From Paenibacillus sp. N3.4 (GTDB lineage Bacteria > Bacillota > Bacilli > Paenibacillales > NBRC-103111), in NCBI RefSeq assembly GCF_008017805.1, contig NZ_VRTT01000035.1, forward strand, positions 1-64,000: a stretch of DNA of 64,000 nucleotides, in the 5' to 3' direction. Below are positions 8,017 to 16,912 of the stretch, piece by piece. Positions within the stretch are counted from its first letter, which is position 1. Each line of letters begins with the position of its first letter. The translations under genes and the position numbers were made by a program. Under the pieces are notes generated by a model that was given only the letters and a program-made list of their open reading frames with translations, searched no databases and was not told the DNA's origin.

Positions 8017-11000
8017 TTATTTCGTAAAAAGCAGTTTGGAAAGCATTCTGTTTAAAATGACCGCGCATTGAGCTCTAGTAGCCGTAGCGGTTGGATCAAA
8101 ATGATTAGAAGTAACGCCTTCAACGATTTTCTTATCTGCTATTACGGAAATGGCTTCCTTCGCCCAGTCTCCAAACAACTTCTCATCCGCAAACGCGACC
8201 TTCTCGCCTGTACGGCTGCTGTTATCAAATCCAGCGAAATTCATTGCGCGATAGATCATGACAGCCATTTCCTGACGAGATATAGGTTGATTCGGAAGGA
8301 ACAATTGATTTTCATAACCACCTACGATGCCTGCTTCTACGACAGCGTATACTTGACCTTCAAACCAGTCGCCCGAACGAACATCGGTGAAACGGTTGGT
8401 CGGAGAAGTCACTGCTTTCAAGCCTAACGTCCGGGCAATTAGGGATGCAAATTCGGCTCGGGTTACTGCTTTCTCCGGTTGGAATTCATCCTTGGATACG
8501 CCTTGTACAACCATCTTGCTTGCCATACGTTCAATATCATCTTTGGCCCAGTGATGGGTCACATCGCCAAAACTAACCTGGTTATCAAGCAGCAAGTAAG
8601 TACTGTTTGTACGACTGTATATCGTTGTTTCGGTTCCGGAAATCGTGAACGGTACCGGCTGATACATGGTATTCCCTTTGTTGTCCGTTTCTACCCGTAC
8701 CGCGGCTACATTGCGGCCGTTAAGCGCACCTTCGCTCTTAATCGTACGCGGTACATACTGTGTAAAGCTGGAAACCTCTGTGCTTTTTCCATCCGCTGAA
8801 CTCGCTTTTACAGTGAATTCAATGGCGCCGATCGTCTTTTGACCCGATGCATTAGCCTTGTCAGCAGCAGCATTATTTTTGGAGATCGCAATTTCAATCG
8901 TGACTTTATCTTGGGATACTCCGAGCTTAGATGCCAAGTCTTGTAGATGAATCTGTTTGACAGGCAACTCGTAGCTTCCTGACTTGGTTGTTATGCTGAT
9001 CGATTTAATGCTATTGTCCGAAACGACTTTTTGCAAGGCGCCGTTCCCCATAAGAACCGTCGTTTTATCGGCACTCATACTTGGGTCTACAACGAGTTTA
9101 AGTTGACCGTTCTTGCTGTTTTTAAGTGCATCATTGATCGTTTGATCATCTACCTTCGTTTGAGCAACCGGTTTGCCGTCCACAGTTATAATCTCTGATT
9201 TAATGAATGCAATTTGATCGTTTTTCGTATTAGACGTGTCATTGGAATTGTCTGATGGTGGAGGAGCAGTCGTTCCATCATCATCATTGTTTCTAGTCAC
9301 TTTGATCTGATACGGTTTCTTTGTTCCGTCCTCGGCTGTAACTTCTATTGCAATAAGGTTGGGGCCCACCATCAGGGAGCTAGTCATGCCTCCCCCGACA
9401 GCCTGATCCACTTCATTGATTTTCACTACAGCCTTGCTGTTTGCCGGTGCGGCTTTGATCGATACGCTATAAACGGCATAGCTTACGGTCAAGCTGTAGT
9501 CTGTCGTAGTGCTTGAAAAAACAGGCGATAAGATTAGGTTAGTACCGTTGTAAAGAACCTGCAAGCTGCTTAAGTCGGCATTATTTGACAAGACTACAGG
9601 AGCAGCACGTTTTACTGTAACGGTATAGGTCTTATTCGCACCGTTAGCCGCTGTTACATCAATTTTAATCAAGTTAGCTCCAACGACCAGATCCAGTCCA
9701 TACGTTGCTCCGGAAACATTCGCTGCACCCGTCACTTTAAACGTCGCACCAGCTCCCGCTTCGGCTGCAGTTGGTGTCACTGTAAATCTGCTCACACTGT
9801 TTTCCACGTCTACGCTGTAGTCGGTTACTCCCGCGTTGAACAACGGAGTCAGTGCTCCTGCGCTAATGACCAGGCTGCGTAAATCTGCGTTGGCCGATGG
9901 TGCAGGTGCGCGATTTACAGTAATTGTATAGGTCTTGTTTAAGCCATTTGCTGCCGTAACGTCAATGTTAATGATGTTTACACCTATATTTAGGTTTACT
10001 GCATACGTTACTCCGCTTACGGTGGAAGTACCGTTTACTCGCACGACTGCTCCAGAATCTGCTACAGTTGGTGTCACGTTAATAATGTCCAGATTGCCTA
10101 CGTTGACCGAATAATTAATCACAGCTGGATCAAATGCTAGCGCTCCGGCGCTTAACGTCAAGCCGCTCAAATTCGCATTACTTGATTGTTGCCCGCTAAT
10201 CGTGGTGGATGCTTCGCCTTTCACCCCGCTACCGTCCAATGAAGTTGCAACTACTTTTACGACGCCATCCATTTTGGCAGTTAGCAGTCCGTTCGAGTCA
10301 ATAACAGCTTTATTGGTTGCCGTTATACCGTCGGATTCATAGACAGACCATGTAACGGAACTGTTTGTTGCTTCGCTCGGTAATACAACTGCCTGCATTT
10401 GCAGGGTACCATTCTTTGTAGAGATTGCGTTGACTCCCCCAGCCCCCATAACAGTAATGGAAGAAACAGGTATGACAGCCTCGCGTGTCACGATAACCGT
10501 GTACGTATTTACCGAGGTATCCCGTGCGGTAACCGTGATAACAATCGGATTTTTACCTGCTTTTAGGCTTATTGTTTTTGCTGTATTGCTTGTATAATTG
10601 GCTCCATTGATCTGTGCTTTTGCATTTGCATCTGTCACGACGGCTGTTACATCGATGGAATCGATATTTTTGCCGACTGTTAACGCGTAATTCGCAGTGG
10701 ATGGACTAAATGTAGGATTTAGCGATCCTTTGTTAATTGTCAAGCTGCTAAGGCTAGCAATATCTATCAAGTTCCCTGCGTTCAAATCGTCATGCAGCAA
10801 GTTAAAATCTGCCTTAACCTGGTTATAATAATCTTCGCCCAAGTTAAGCAACGTAGATTCGAAACTACTCCAAACTAACGGATTCTTGTAAATCTGATCC
10901 ATGACGCTTTGTCCAAAACTAGTTGAGCTTTTGTTGCTTCTAGCATCTGCACGCGCATGATCGTATGCAAATGCTTTAGCAATATAACTAATATAATCTG

Positions 11001-13698
11001 CAAATTCAGATGGTTTTGTGAAATCTTTCCCCTTAGCAGACGTATAATCTCCTTTAAACGGAGATATTTTGCGAACCAAGAACGAATGGAATGGGGTTTC
11101 AAGGTTGCCTAAATGGCTCTCCGGATCCAGCAGCATCAATTCATTGGCCGTTTTTGCCCGAAGTCCTTCATGACCGACGAAAGAAGAATCATAGGGCGCC
11201 GGCTGGGTGAACTCCTCATTTTGCAACAAATCCGGAGGTGATTCTTCCTTCACGTCCAATATTACGTCATCGCCATTATCCGAGGAAGGTCCTTCGATCA
11301 GCACGTTAAATCGCTTTACACCAATGCTGCCTAACCCTTGATAAACGCGCAATGCAATATCTTTAATGTCAAAATAATGCGGATTGATGGCAAGCATCTG
11401 AGCCTTAAAGGAAGGAGATAAACTGTTCAAATAGTTTTGCCAGTTGTCTTGCAGTTCCTTCTTATCCGCATCCGTTGCATAAGCATATTTATCTAATTTT
11501 CCCGCAACGTTGAACGTGCGTACTCCATTACTAACGATTGTCCATTTATTTAACGTATCTAATTGTGTAGTAGGTGATAACTTTTGCATAACGTCTTTCG
11601 TAAACCCACTACTCAAATTCCCCAGTGATAATTTGGTAGAAGCGTTTTGTACATTATCATTGCCAGTAACGGACTGAAGAGCTTGCATGTACTGATCCAA
11701 AAATGATTTGGCATATTGTCTAAAATTCTCATCCGATATTTCAAGTCCACTATCATCGCGTGTTAAATGCAAACTAGTAGTCATCCGAAGCAAATCTAAG
11801 TAAAAAGGAGCGATATATGCTGCATCAAAATCGTTTACATCAAAAACAATATTTCCTTGATTATCATCAAAATATCCAACATTTTGGGTGTGAGCATCAC
11901 CATTTATCCAAGTCTTGATGTTCTTGAAATCAGCCCATTTCGTTGGCAACGGCATGGTCGTTCCTAGATCTTGATAAAACAAGTGCTCAGTGCCTCTATA
12001 AAAATAGAAGGGGGTTGTTGCCATTTGCGTATATTTATAGTTCTTGAAGTCGGAGTTGGTATTAAATGCATTCGCCTTTTTTATCCGACTCACTAACTCA
12101 TCTTTCCGCGAGCTTTGAGTTAAAACGGGCGTTCGATAGCGATCCAGTTTGATCGTATTGGCCTCTGCGTCCAGCACTGCGCCAGGAACAGCCGAAGCTT
12201 TTAAGACAACCGAAAGTTGAACCGGATCAATGACGGCCGACGCGGCTGTGCCACCCAACGTAAAAACAACGGTGTTCGTATCCGGCATGCCGACAGCTTG
12301 CGCTGTTACTCCAGCCGGGAGACCATTGATGACGAAGTCTTTGCTTGGGTCTAAAGCACCGGATTTGATCGATTTACTGCCTTTGCTTAATGCCAGTGTG
12401 AAGGTATTGGCGGCAGCGTCGACTGTCTCGGGAGAACTCATCCGAATGATCGGATTACCCACAACTGCGACAGATACTTTCCCGGAAGCTTGTAAAACAA
12501 TCGTCGCTTCCGGTGAATCCAACGTTTCTCCTGTTGTAGTTACCACGGATGCTTTAATCACTACACCCAAATTCACGTCGCTAGTAACCGGTGTTTGTGA
12601 CGTGCCTGATAACGTTATGGCAATGCGATTATTGCTTGGATCCCCGCTGACCGTAGCGGTTAAACCGGAAGGAAGCGCGGATATCGTGTAATCATTCGGC
12701 TGAAACACGCCGGATTTAATACCTGTATTGTAGGGAAGAGTCAAATAAACGGTGTTAGCATTCGGATCGAGAGCAGTTTCCGAACTCATTTTTATGATGT
12801 TGCTGTCTGCATTGATTTCTGTATAGAGGGTTAACGGATATTTGGGACTAGAAGCATTTTGCGGAGTTGCGTAGCCATCTCCCAATACAAAATCTGTCTT
12901 ATTGTCTCCTGTGTCCCAACCACTCCCGTATATAGGCGGGATGTTCCCGTTTGTATTGGACGCAGTACCCCCACTTAAGGGGTTATAAGCGATATGTTGT
13001 TTGGAAACGGTGCCTAAAGAAAGAGAATTGGGATCAAGTGATTGTCGAACCGCTGTGCTTTTTACGGAAAGTATAGGGGCGGGGCCCGACCCATTGTAAT
13101 TTCCAGTGGTGGTTCCGTATCCGACAAAATCAACGATGTCCGTGGAATTTAAAGTGGCTGGATTCTTAACGCTAAGTGCCTTCTGATTGGCAACCAGAAC
13201 AAGCTTACCAGCTTTATTGTCAATATTAGTCGCGTCTACTGCATCCGGTGTGGGTAATGTCCATAAGGGTGTTGCCGCAATTTGGTCGGGTTTCAAGCTA
13301 GTATTTTTAAATGCCCCTAATTGAACCAGAAAAAATCCGTGGGCAGAGATGACGGGATCAACAGAATTACTGGTAAGAGGAATCACCGTCCACGACGAAC
13401 TGCCATCAACCGCATATTGCAAGCTCCAAGTTTTCAGATGCACATCCTGGTTGCCCGGATTGTACAATTTCACATAATCATTAGCATATAAGGGCTGGTT
13501 CTTGATGACGGTAATATTATTATCTGTACTGTAGCTCGCTTGGTTACCTCCCCCGTATATTTCACTAATTAAAACATGAGGTACTGAAACAACGTCTGCG
13601 TGTGCGTGGGGGGTGTAGTTTAGCAATCCGACAAGCTGAGCGAGCCCCAAGACCGTAGCATTAAGTATGGCCAGATATTTCTTTGTTTTTTTCTTCAT
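8017..13698 (-). CDS. Giant S-layer-anchored protein: lamin-tail, DUF2252 kinase-like, cadherin/Ig-like and SLH domains
   Basis: 1893 residues; GGGAGG stands 9 bases before the ATG. Signal peptide 1-35 ending HAHA-D. Residues ~37-226 look like a lamin-tail domain (LISEIYGGG, then NDYVKLYNPG and WSLQYA). Two beta-sandwich repeats follow (~290-515). Residues ~523-981 match DUF2252: FYRGT at the start, NGDAHTQNVG near 600 and FDVNDFDAAY near 622, resembling the HxxxxN and metal-binding Asp of aminoglycoside-kinase-type folds. Then come a cadherin-like sandwich (~985), a Big_2-type Ig domain (~1076), three more cadherin-like modules (~1171, 1273, 1369), a domain shared with the 579-residue neighbour protein (~1491), and three SLH domains (~1708-1893). 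It should be displayed on the S-layer. Whether the kinase-like part is active outside the cell is unknown. Confidence 0.93.
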   Translation of the reverse strand: MKKKTKKYLAILNATVLGLAQLVGLLNYTPHAHADVVSVPHVLISEIYGGGNQASYSTDNNITVIKNQPLYANDYVKLYNPGNQDVHLKTWSLQYAVDGSSSWTVIPLTSNSVDPVISAHGFFLVQLGAFKNTSLKPDQIAATPLWTLPTPDAVDATNIDNKAGKLVLVANQKALSVKNPATLNSTDIVDFVGYGTTTGNYNGSGPAPILSVKSTAVRQSLDPNSLSLGTVSKQHIAYNPLSGGTASNTNGNIPPIYGSGWDTGDNKTDFVLGDGYATPQNASSPKYPLTLYTEINADSNIIKMSSETALDPNANTVYLTLPYNTGIKSGVFQPNDYTISALPSGLTATVSGDPSNNRIAITLSGTSQTPVTSDVNLGVVIKASVVTTTGETLDSPEATIVLQASGKVSVAVVGNPIIRMSSPETVDAAANTFTLALSKGSKSIKSGALDPSKDFVINGLPAGVTAQAVGMPDTNTVVFTLGGTAASAVIDPVQLSVVLKASAVPGAVLDAEANTIKLDRYRTPVLTQSSRKDELVSRIKKANAFNTNSDFKNYKYTQMATTPFYFYRGTEHLFYQDLGTTMPLPTKWADFKNIKTWINGDAHTQNVGYFDDNQGNIVFDVNDFDAAYIAPFYLDLLRMTTSLHLTRDDSGLEISDENFRQYAKSFLDQYMQALQSVTGNDNVQNASTKLSLGNLSSGFTKDVMQKLSPTTQLDTLNKWTIVSNGVRTFNVAGKLDKYAYATDADKKELQDNWQNYLNSLSPSFKAQMLAINPHYFDIKDIALRVYQGLGSIGVKRFNVLIEGPSSDNGDDVILDVKEESPPDLLQNEEFTQPAPYDSSFVGHEGLRAKTANELMLLDPESHLGNLETPFHSFLVRKISPFKGDYTSAKGKDFTKPSEFADYISYIAKAFAYDHARADARSNKSSTSFGQSVMDQIYKNPLVWSSFESTLLNLGEDYYNQVKADFNLLHDDLNAGNLIDIASLSSLTINKGSLNPTFSPSTANYALTVGKNIDSIDVTAVVTDANAKAQINGANYTSNTAKTISLKAGKNPIVITVTARDTSVNTYTVIVTREAVIPVSSITVMGAGGVNAISTKNGTLQMQAVVLPSEATNSSVTWSVYESDGITATNKAVIDSNGLLTAKMDGVVKVVATSLDGSGVKGEASTTISGQQSSNANLSGLTLSAGALAFDPAVINYSVNVGNLDIINVTPTVADSGAVVRVNGTSTVSGVTYAVNLNIGVNIINIDVTAANGLNKTYTITVNRAPAPSANADLRSLVISAGALTPLFNAGVTDYSVDVENSVSRFTVTPTAAEAGAGATFKVTGAANVSGATYGLDLVVGANLIKIDVTAANGANKTYTVTVKRAAPVVLSNNADLSSLQVLYNGTNLILSPVFSSTTTDYSLTVSYAVYSVSIKAAPANSKAVVKINEVDQAVGGGMTSSLMVGPNLIAIEVTAEDGTKKPYQIKVTRNNDDDGTTAPPPSDNSNDTSNTKNDQIAFIKSEIITVDGKPVAQTKVDDQTINDALKNSKNGQLKLVVDPSMSADKTTVLMGNGALQKVVSDNSIKSISITTKSGSYELPVKQIHLQDLASKLGVSQDKVTIEIAISKNNAAADKANASGQKTIGAIEFTVKASSADGKSTEVSSFTQYVPRTIKSEGALNGRNVAAVRVETDNKGNTMYQPVPFTISGTETTIYSRTNSTYLLLDNQVSFGDVTHHWAKDDIERMASKMVVQGVSKDEFQPEKAVTRAEFASLIARTLGLKAVTSPTNRFTDVRSGDWFEGQVYAVVEAGIVGGYENQLFLPNQPISRQEMAVMIYRAMNFAGFDNSSRTGEKVAFADEKLFGDWAKEAISVIADKKIVEGVTSNHFDPTATATRAQCAVILNRMLSKLLFTK

Positions 13699-13840
13699 GC
13701 ACGTTACCTCCCTATTAATATTGGATCATTTAAATCCTCACACCTTATGAATCTACCAAAACCTGCTAAATTTCATTTTAATTTAATAGTGTTAACGCCA
13801 TATATGTGAATTGTAAAAAATGATTAAATCAGAGAACACA

Positions 13841-13877
13841 AAAAACGCTTCATTCCATGTCAACATGGAGAGCGTTT
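13841..13877 (-). terminator. Terminator after the VanY-type gene
   Basis: On the minus strand AAACGCT, an inner CCATGT/ACATGG stem, then AGCGTTTTTTG: a two-part stem with a T-run, 20 bases after the carboxypeptidase stop. Confidence 0.75.
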
Positions 13878-13897
13878 ATGTGGTTTCATTCAGCTGA

Positions 13898-14761
13898 TCA
13901 AGGATACACAGTCACAATGATACCGTCCACATTGTTGCCTGAAATTTCATAGCGACGATTGGCCGGCACATGAATAGTCGTGCTTTTGGACACAGGATAA
14001 TAGGAGATTTCATAGGTTTTACGATCTATCGTAGTCGTAATGGTCTTCTGCTCTTTCAGAAAGTCCAAATATTGTTCCAAGACAAAATTCTTTTCCTGCA
14101 TAATTAGGCTGTGTGGCAAACCCACATAACGAAAATGCCAGGGCTCATACTGAATGCCTGTAATTGCCGTTTTATCCTTGGGATAACGTAAAATAAACCC
14201 ATATGTCCATGCGTTTTTACTCAACCACTTACCTTCAGCTGCTTGATTCATCTCCCCTTGCGTAGATCCAATATCAAGCGATAAGCCTAGGTTATGTTCG
14301 CTATAGCCTGCAGGCAAGGCATAGTCAGCGCCCATTTCTTGATAGAGTTGATTCTGCTCTTTAGCGCCTCGATAACCACTGTTAATCAAAAAATGGCGAA
14401 CCCCTTCCTTATCTGCGGCCTCAATCATCGTTGTAAATTTTTGCACTAAACTTGGGGACAACCGAATCGTGTTATCCAATAAACCATAACCCTTTACTAG
14501 CTCTTTATGCTGGAATAAATTGACCACACCGGATGCAACGCCTTCTTGATGTACGGGATGCTCCTTATTGACCAATAACAAATTGCCTTGATAAATCTGA
14601 TCTTTTGTTACATTTATCGTCAGCTCATTCCTTGCAGGTGTCGTCTCCTGAGCTTGATATGTTATTTTCTCTTGTTTCTCGTTAACCACTTTCGTTTTCT
14701 GTTGAGCTATTTCATAACCTAGCAGCGAAAGTATGAAAAGCCAAAAAACCCACTTCTTCAT
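13898..14761 (-). CDS. VanY-type D-alanyl-D-alanine carboxypeptidase
   Basis: 287 residues from the ATG at 14761, which has AAGGAGG a few bases upstream; a longer open frame to 14833 has no such signal. N-terminal membrane anchor (KKWVFWLFILSLLGYEIA) with the catalytic part outside. The peptidase M15/VanY zinc motifs are intact: SEHNLGLSLD around residue 154 and EPWHFRY around residue 207, with SGYRG before them. It removes the terminal D-Ala of peptidoglycan pentapeptides. The last 60 residues form an extra small domain. It lies directly downstream of a VanRS-like pair, which probably controls it. No vanH, vanA or vanX homologue is in the window, so vancomycin resistance of the classic kind is not implied. 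Confidence 0.9.
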   Translation of the reverse strand: MKKWVFWLFILSLLGYEIAQQKTKVVNEKQEKITYQAQETTPARNELTINVTKDQIYQGNLLLVNKEHPVHQEGVASGVVNLFQHKELVKGYGLLDNTIRLSPSLVQKFTTMIEAADKEGVRHFLINSGYRGAKEQNQLYQEMGADYALPAGYSEHNLGLSLDIGSTQGEMNQAAEGKWLSKNAWTYGFILRYPKDKTAITGIQYEPWHFRYVGLPHSLIMQEKNFVLEQYLDFLKEQKTITTTIDRKTYEISYYPVSKSTTIHVPANRRYEISGNNVDGIIVTVYP

Positions 14762-14856
14762 CTCCAGTTTCCTCCTTAACCATTCATCTGTTAAGGATAA
14801 GGAAAACTTTTTAAAAAGAAGTAGGGTAAACATAAAATTTTTCTTAAACTTTTAAA

Positions 14857-15945
14857 CTATAGGGGTAAACGCACTTCAAAGATCGTACGAATCCTGTCGC
14901 TCTGGACGGAGATTTTCCCGCTATGCTGTTCCACAATATTCTTAGCAATAAACAAGCCGAGGCCTGTACTCCCCCCGTGATGAGATCGGGCCTGATCCCC
15001 GGTATAAAACATATCAAAGATATGCGGCACATCTTCCTCACGAATGCTATCGCCATAATTAATCACTTGAACCACAACATCTCCTGCCTCAAGATGGCAA
15101 TTGATATCTATGAACTGGCCGTCCTTTCCATAACGAATGGCATTTGTCAGAAGATTTTCAAAAACACGTGCCAACAACTCACCATCGCCATTAATCCTTA
15201 CATTCGGAGTCATATTCATTTTCGTCATCAGCTGATTTTTCTCAAAGACCGGAAATAATTGTTCATTGAGTTGAAAGAGCAATTCCGTGATATCAATTGG
15301 TTTCTTTTCTATGTTTAGCATGCCGTAGTTCATTCTAGTGATTTCGAAGAGTTCATCGATAAGCTTTTCCAGACGCTGAGACTTGGTAAAGGCGATGGTC
15401 GTATAGTGTTGGATTTGTTCTCTAGTCAGATGAGGACCCTGAAGAATAAAATCTAAATAACCTAACACAGAAGTCAACGGCGTTCGTAAATCGTGTGCCA
15501 AATTCAAAACTAACTGATCCTTACTGCTTTCTGCAAAATCTCCTCTTTCTAAGGCTTTTTGCAGTTTTTCACTGGCTAAATTAATGTCTCTTGCAATATC
15601 CCCGAACTCATCATTGGATGTAAGTTGAACTCGGTTATTAAAGTCACCATTAGCGAGATGATGAATACCATTGGAAATCTCATTAAAATAAGCCGCATAT
15701 CGTTTGGTGAGAATAAAGAAAAATAAAATCGAAAGCGGAATAAACAGCACCAGAAAGAAGTTAAGATCACCGATACTTCTGATGAAATATCGAAGACCAG
15801 CCAATGGATTTTCAAACTTAACCTGAGAACGATAGTAAAACTGAAGAGCTTTATAGAGTATATAGGTAATGGTACCGGAAAAAAACATACTCAAACCTAA
15901 CAATACGATCATTTTCGATCGGAAGCTTCGCATCATTTTAGCCAT
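14857..15945 (-). CDS. VanS-like sensor histidine kinase
   Basis: 362 residues. Two transmembrane segments (~13-35 and ~58-82) with a short outside loop, a HAMP-like linker, the H-box NLAHDLRTPLTSVLGYLDF, the N-box FENLLTNAIRYG and the G-boxes ending STGLGLFIAK. It autophosphorylates at the His and passes phosphate to the regulator encoded just before it. Its ATG overlaps the regulator's stop (ATGGCTAA), so translation is coupled; there is no separate ribosome-binding site. The similarity in layout to VanS, next to a VanY-type enzyme, suggests cell-wall stress or D-Ala-ending precursor sensing (inference). Confidence 0.9.
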   Translation of the reverse strand: MAKMMRSFRSKMIVLLGLSMFFSGTITYILYKALQFYYRSQVKFENPLAGLRYFIRSIGDLNFFLVLFIPLSILFFFILTKRYAAYFNEISNGIHHLANGDFNNRVQLTSNDEFGDIARDINLASEKLQKALERGDFAESSKDQLVLNLAHDLRTPLTSVLGYLDFILQGPHLTREQIQHYTTIAFTKSQRLEKLIDELFEITRMNYGMLNIEKKPIDITELLFQLNEQLFPVFEKNQLMTKMNMTPNVRINGDGELLARVFENLLTNAIRYGKDGQFIDINCHLEAGDVVVQVINYGDSIREEDVPHIFDMFYTGDQARSHHGGSTGLGLFIAKNIVEQHSGKISVQSDRIRTIFEVRLPL

Positions 15946-16636
15946 TAAATGTGTAGCCTACCCCCCAAATCGTTTTGATCAATTTGTTCTTATTGGTGTC
16001 TTCACCCAGCTTTTTCCGTAAGGTACGTATATGCACCATGACCGTATTACCGCCTTCATAGTAAGCTTCACCCCAGACATGTTGAAATATATTTTCGACA
16101 CTAAACACTTTCTTTGAATGACCGGCCAGAAGGTATAGAATATCAAATTCTTTTGGCGTTAGCTCGATATTTTCTCCATATAGGATCACTGTCCGTTTAT
16201 CAGGATCAATGATCAATCCACCTGCTTCTAATACGGAGGTATGCCCTGTCATCGGTTGGTTCAACTGCATAGCACTTCGTCGTAAATGAGCTTTCACACG
16301 AGCAACCAATTCCATCGGGTTGAACGGTTTGGTCATATAATCATCGGCTCCCAGGACTAGTCCCGTTATCTTATCCATGTCAGAAGTTTTGGCACTTAAA
16401 AAAATGATCGGCATCTGATGCTGCTCTCGAATTTGACGAGTCACCTCATAGCCATCCAGTTTGGGCATCATAATATCCAAAATTGCTAAATCAATCGAGT
16501 GAGATTGAATGGCCTCAATGGCCTCTCTTCCATCCGATACTTTAATCATCTGGTAGCCCTCTTTTTCCAAATGCAACGCTACCAGATCCGCAATTTCCGC
16601 TTCATCATCGGCTATCAATATCGTGATACGTTTCAT
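15938..16636 (-). CDS. OmpR/VanR-family response regulator
   Basis: 232 residues. Receiver domain 1-120 (acidic DDE pocket, LDIMMPKLDG with the phospho-acceptor Asp, conserved Ser/Lys), then a winged-helix DNA-binding domain ending NKLIKTIWGVGYTFNG. AGGAGAGGG is placed upstream of the ATG. First gene of a three-gene unit: regulator, kinase, D,D-carboxypeptidase. About 275 bases upstream separate it from the next gene's terminator; the operon promoter must lie there. Confidence 0.93.
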   Translation of the reverse strand: MKRITILIADDEAEIADLVALHLEKEGYQMIKVSDGREAIEAIQSHSIDLAILDIMMPKLDGYEVTRQIREQHQMPIIFLSAKTSDMDKITGLVLGADDYMTKPFNPMELVARVKAHLRRSAMQLNQPMTGHTSVLEAGGLIIDPDKRTVILYGENIELTPKEFDILYLLAGHSKKVFSVENIFQHVWGEAYYEGGNTVMVHIRTLRKKLGEDTNKNKLIKTIWGVGYTFNG

Positions 16637-16805
16637 CGCTGTCCCTCTCCTGTATGAAATTAAACATCTTACCTACAATTGTATCCAGTTCGTTCTGAAT
16701 CTACCCGATTTCGCTTTTTCGGACTTCTATTTGACTCTTGCTAGAGATGTATATATTGATTTTAACAGAGTTGATATGAAGTTGGACAATGGCTAAGAAA
16801 TGACA

Positions 16806-16866
16806 AAACAAACAGGCATCTTTCGCACTAATAGATTGCGTAAGAGATGCCTGCTTGTTTTTTTAT
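16806..16866 (-). terminator. Terminator after the 579-residue SLH gene
   Basis: CAGGCATCTTTCGCA pairs with TGCGTAAGAGATGCCTG around an AT-rich loop. Read on the minus strand it is followed by TTTGTTTTGTC; on the plus strand by CTTGTTTTTTT. It can work in both directions. Confidence 0.8.
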
Positions 16867-16912
16867 TGATTTATTTAATGAGGTCTAGGTGTAACAACCA
16901 CTATGCTAATAT

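Noticed and set aside
12230-12691. 153-codon plus-strand frame inside the giant SLH gene
   Set aside because: Antisense to well-supported coding sequence; low-complexity Val/Thr/Ala composition, no ribosome site.
13898-16636. Classic vancomycin-resistance operon
   Set aside because: No vanH, ligase or vanX gene is present; only regulation genes and a VanY-type enzyme.
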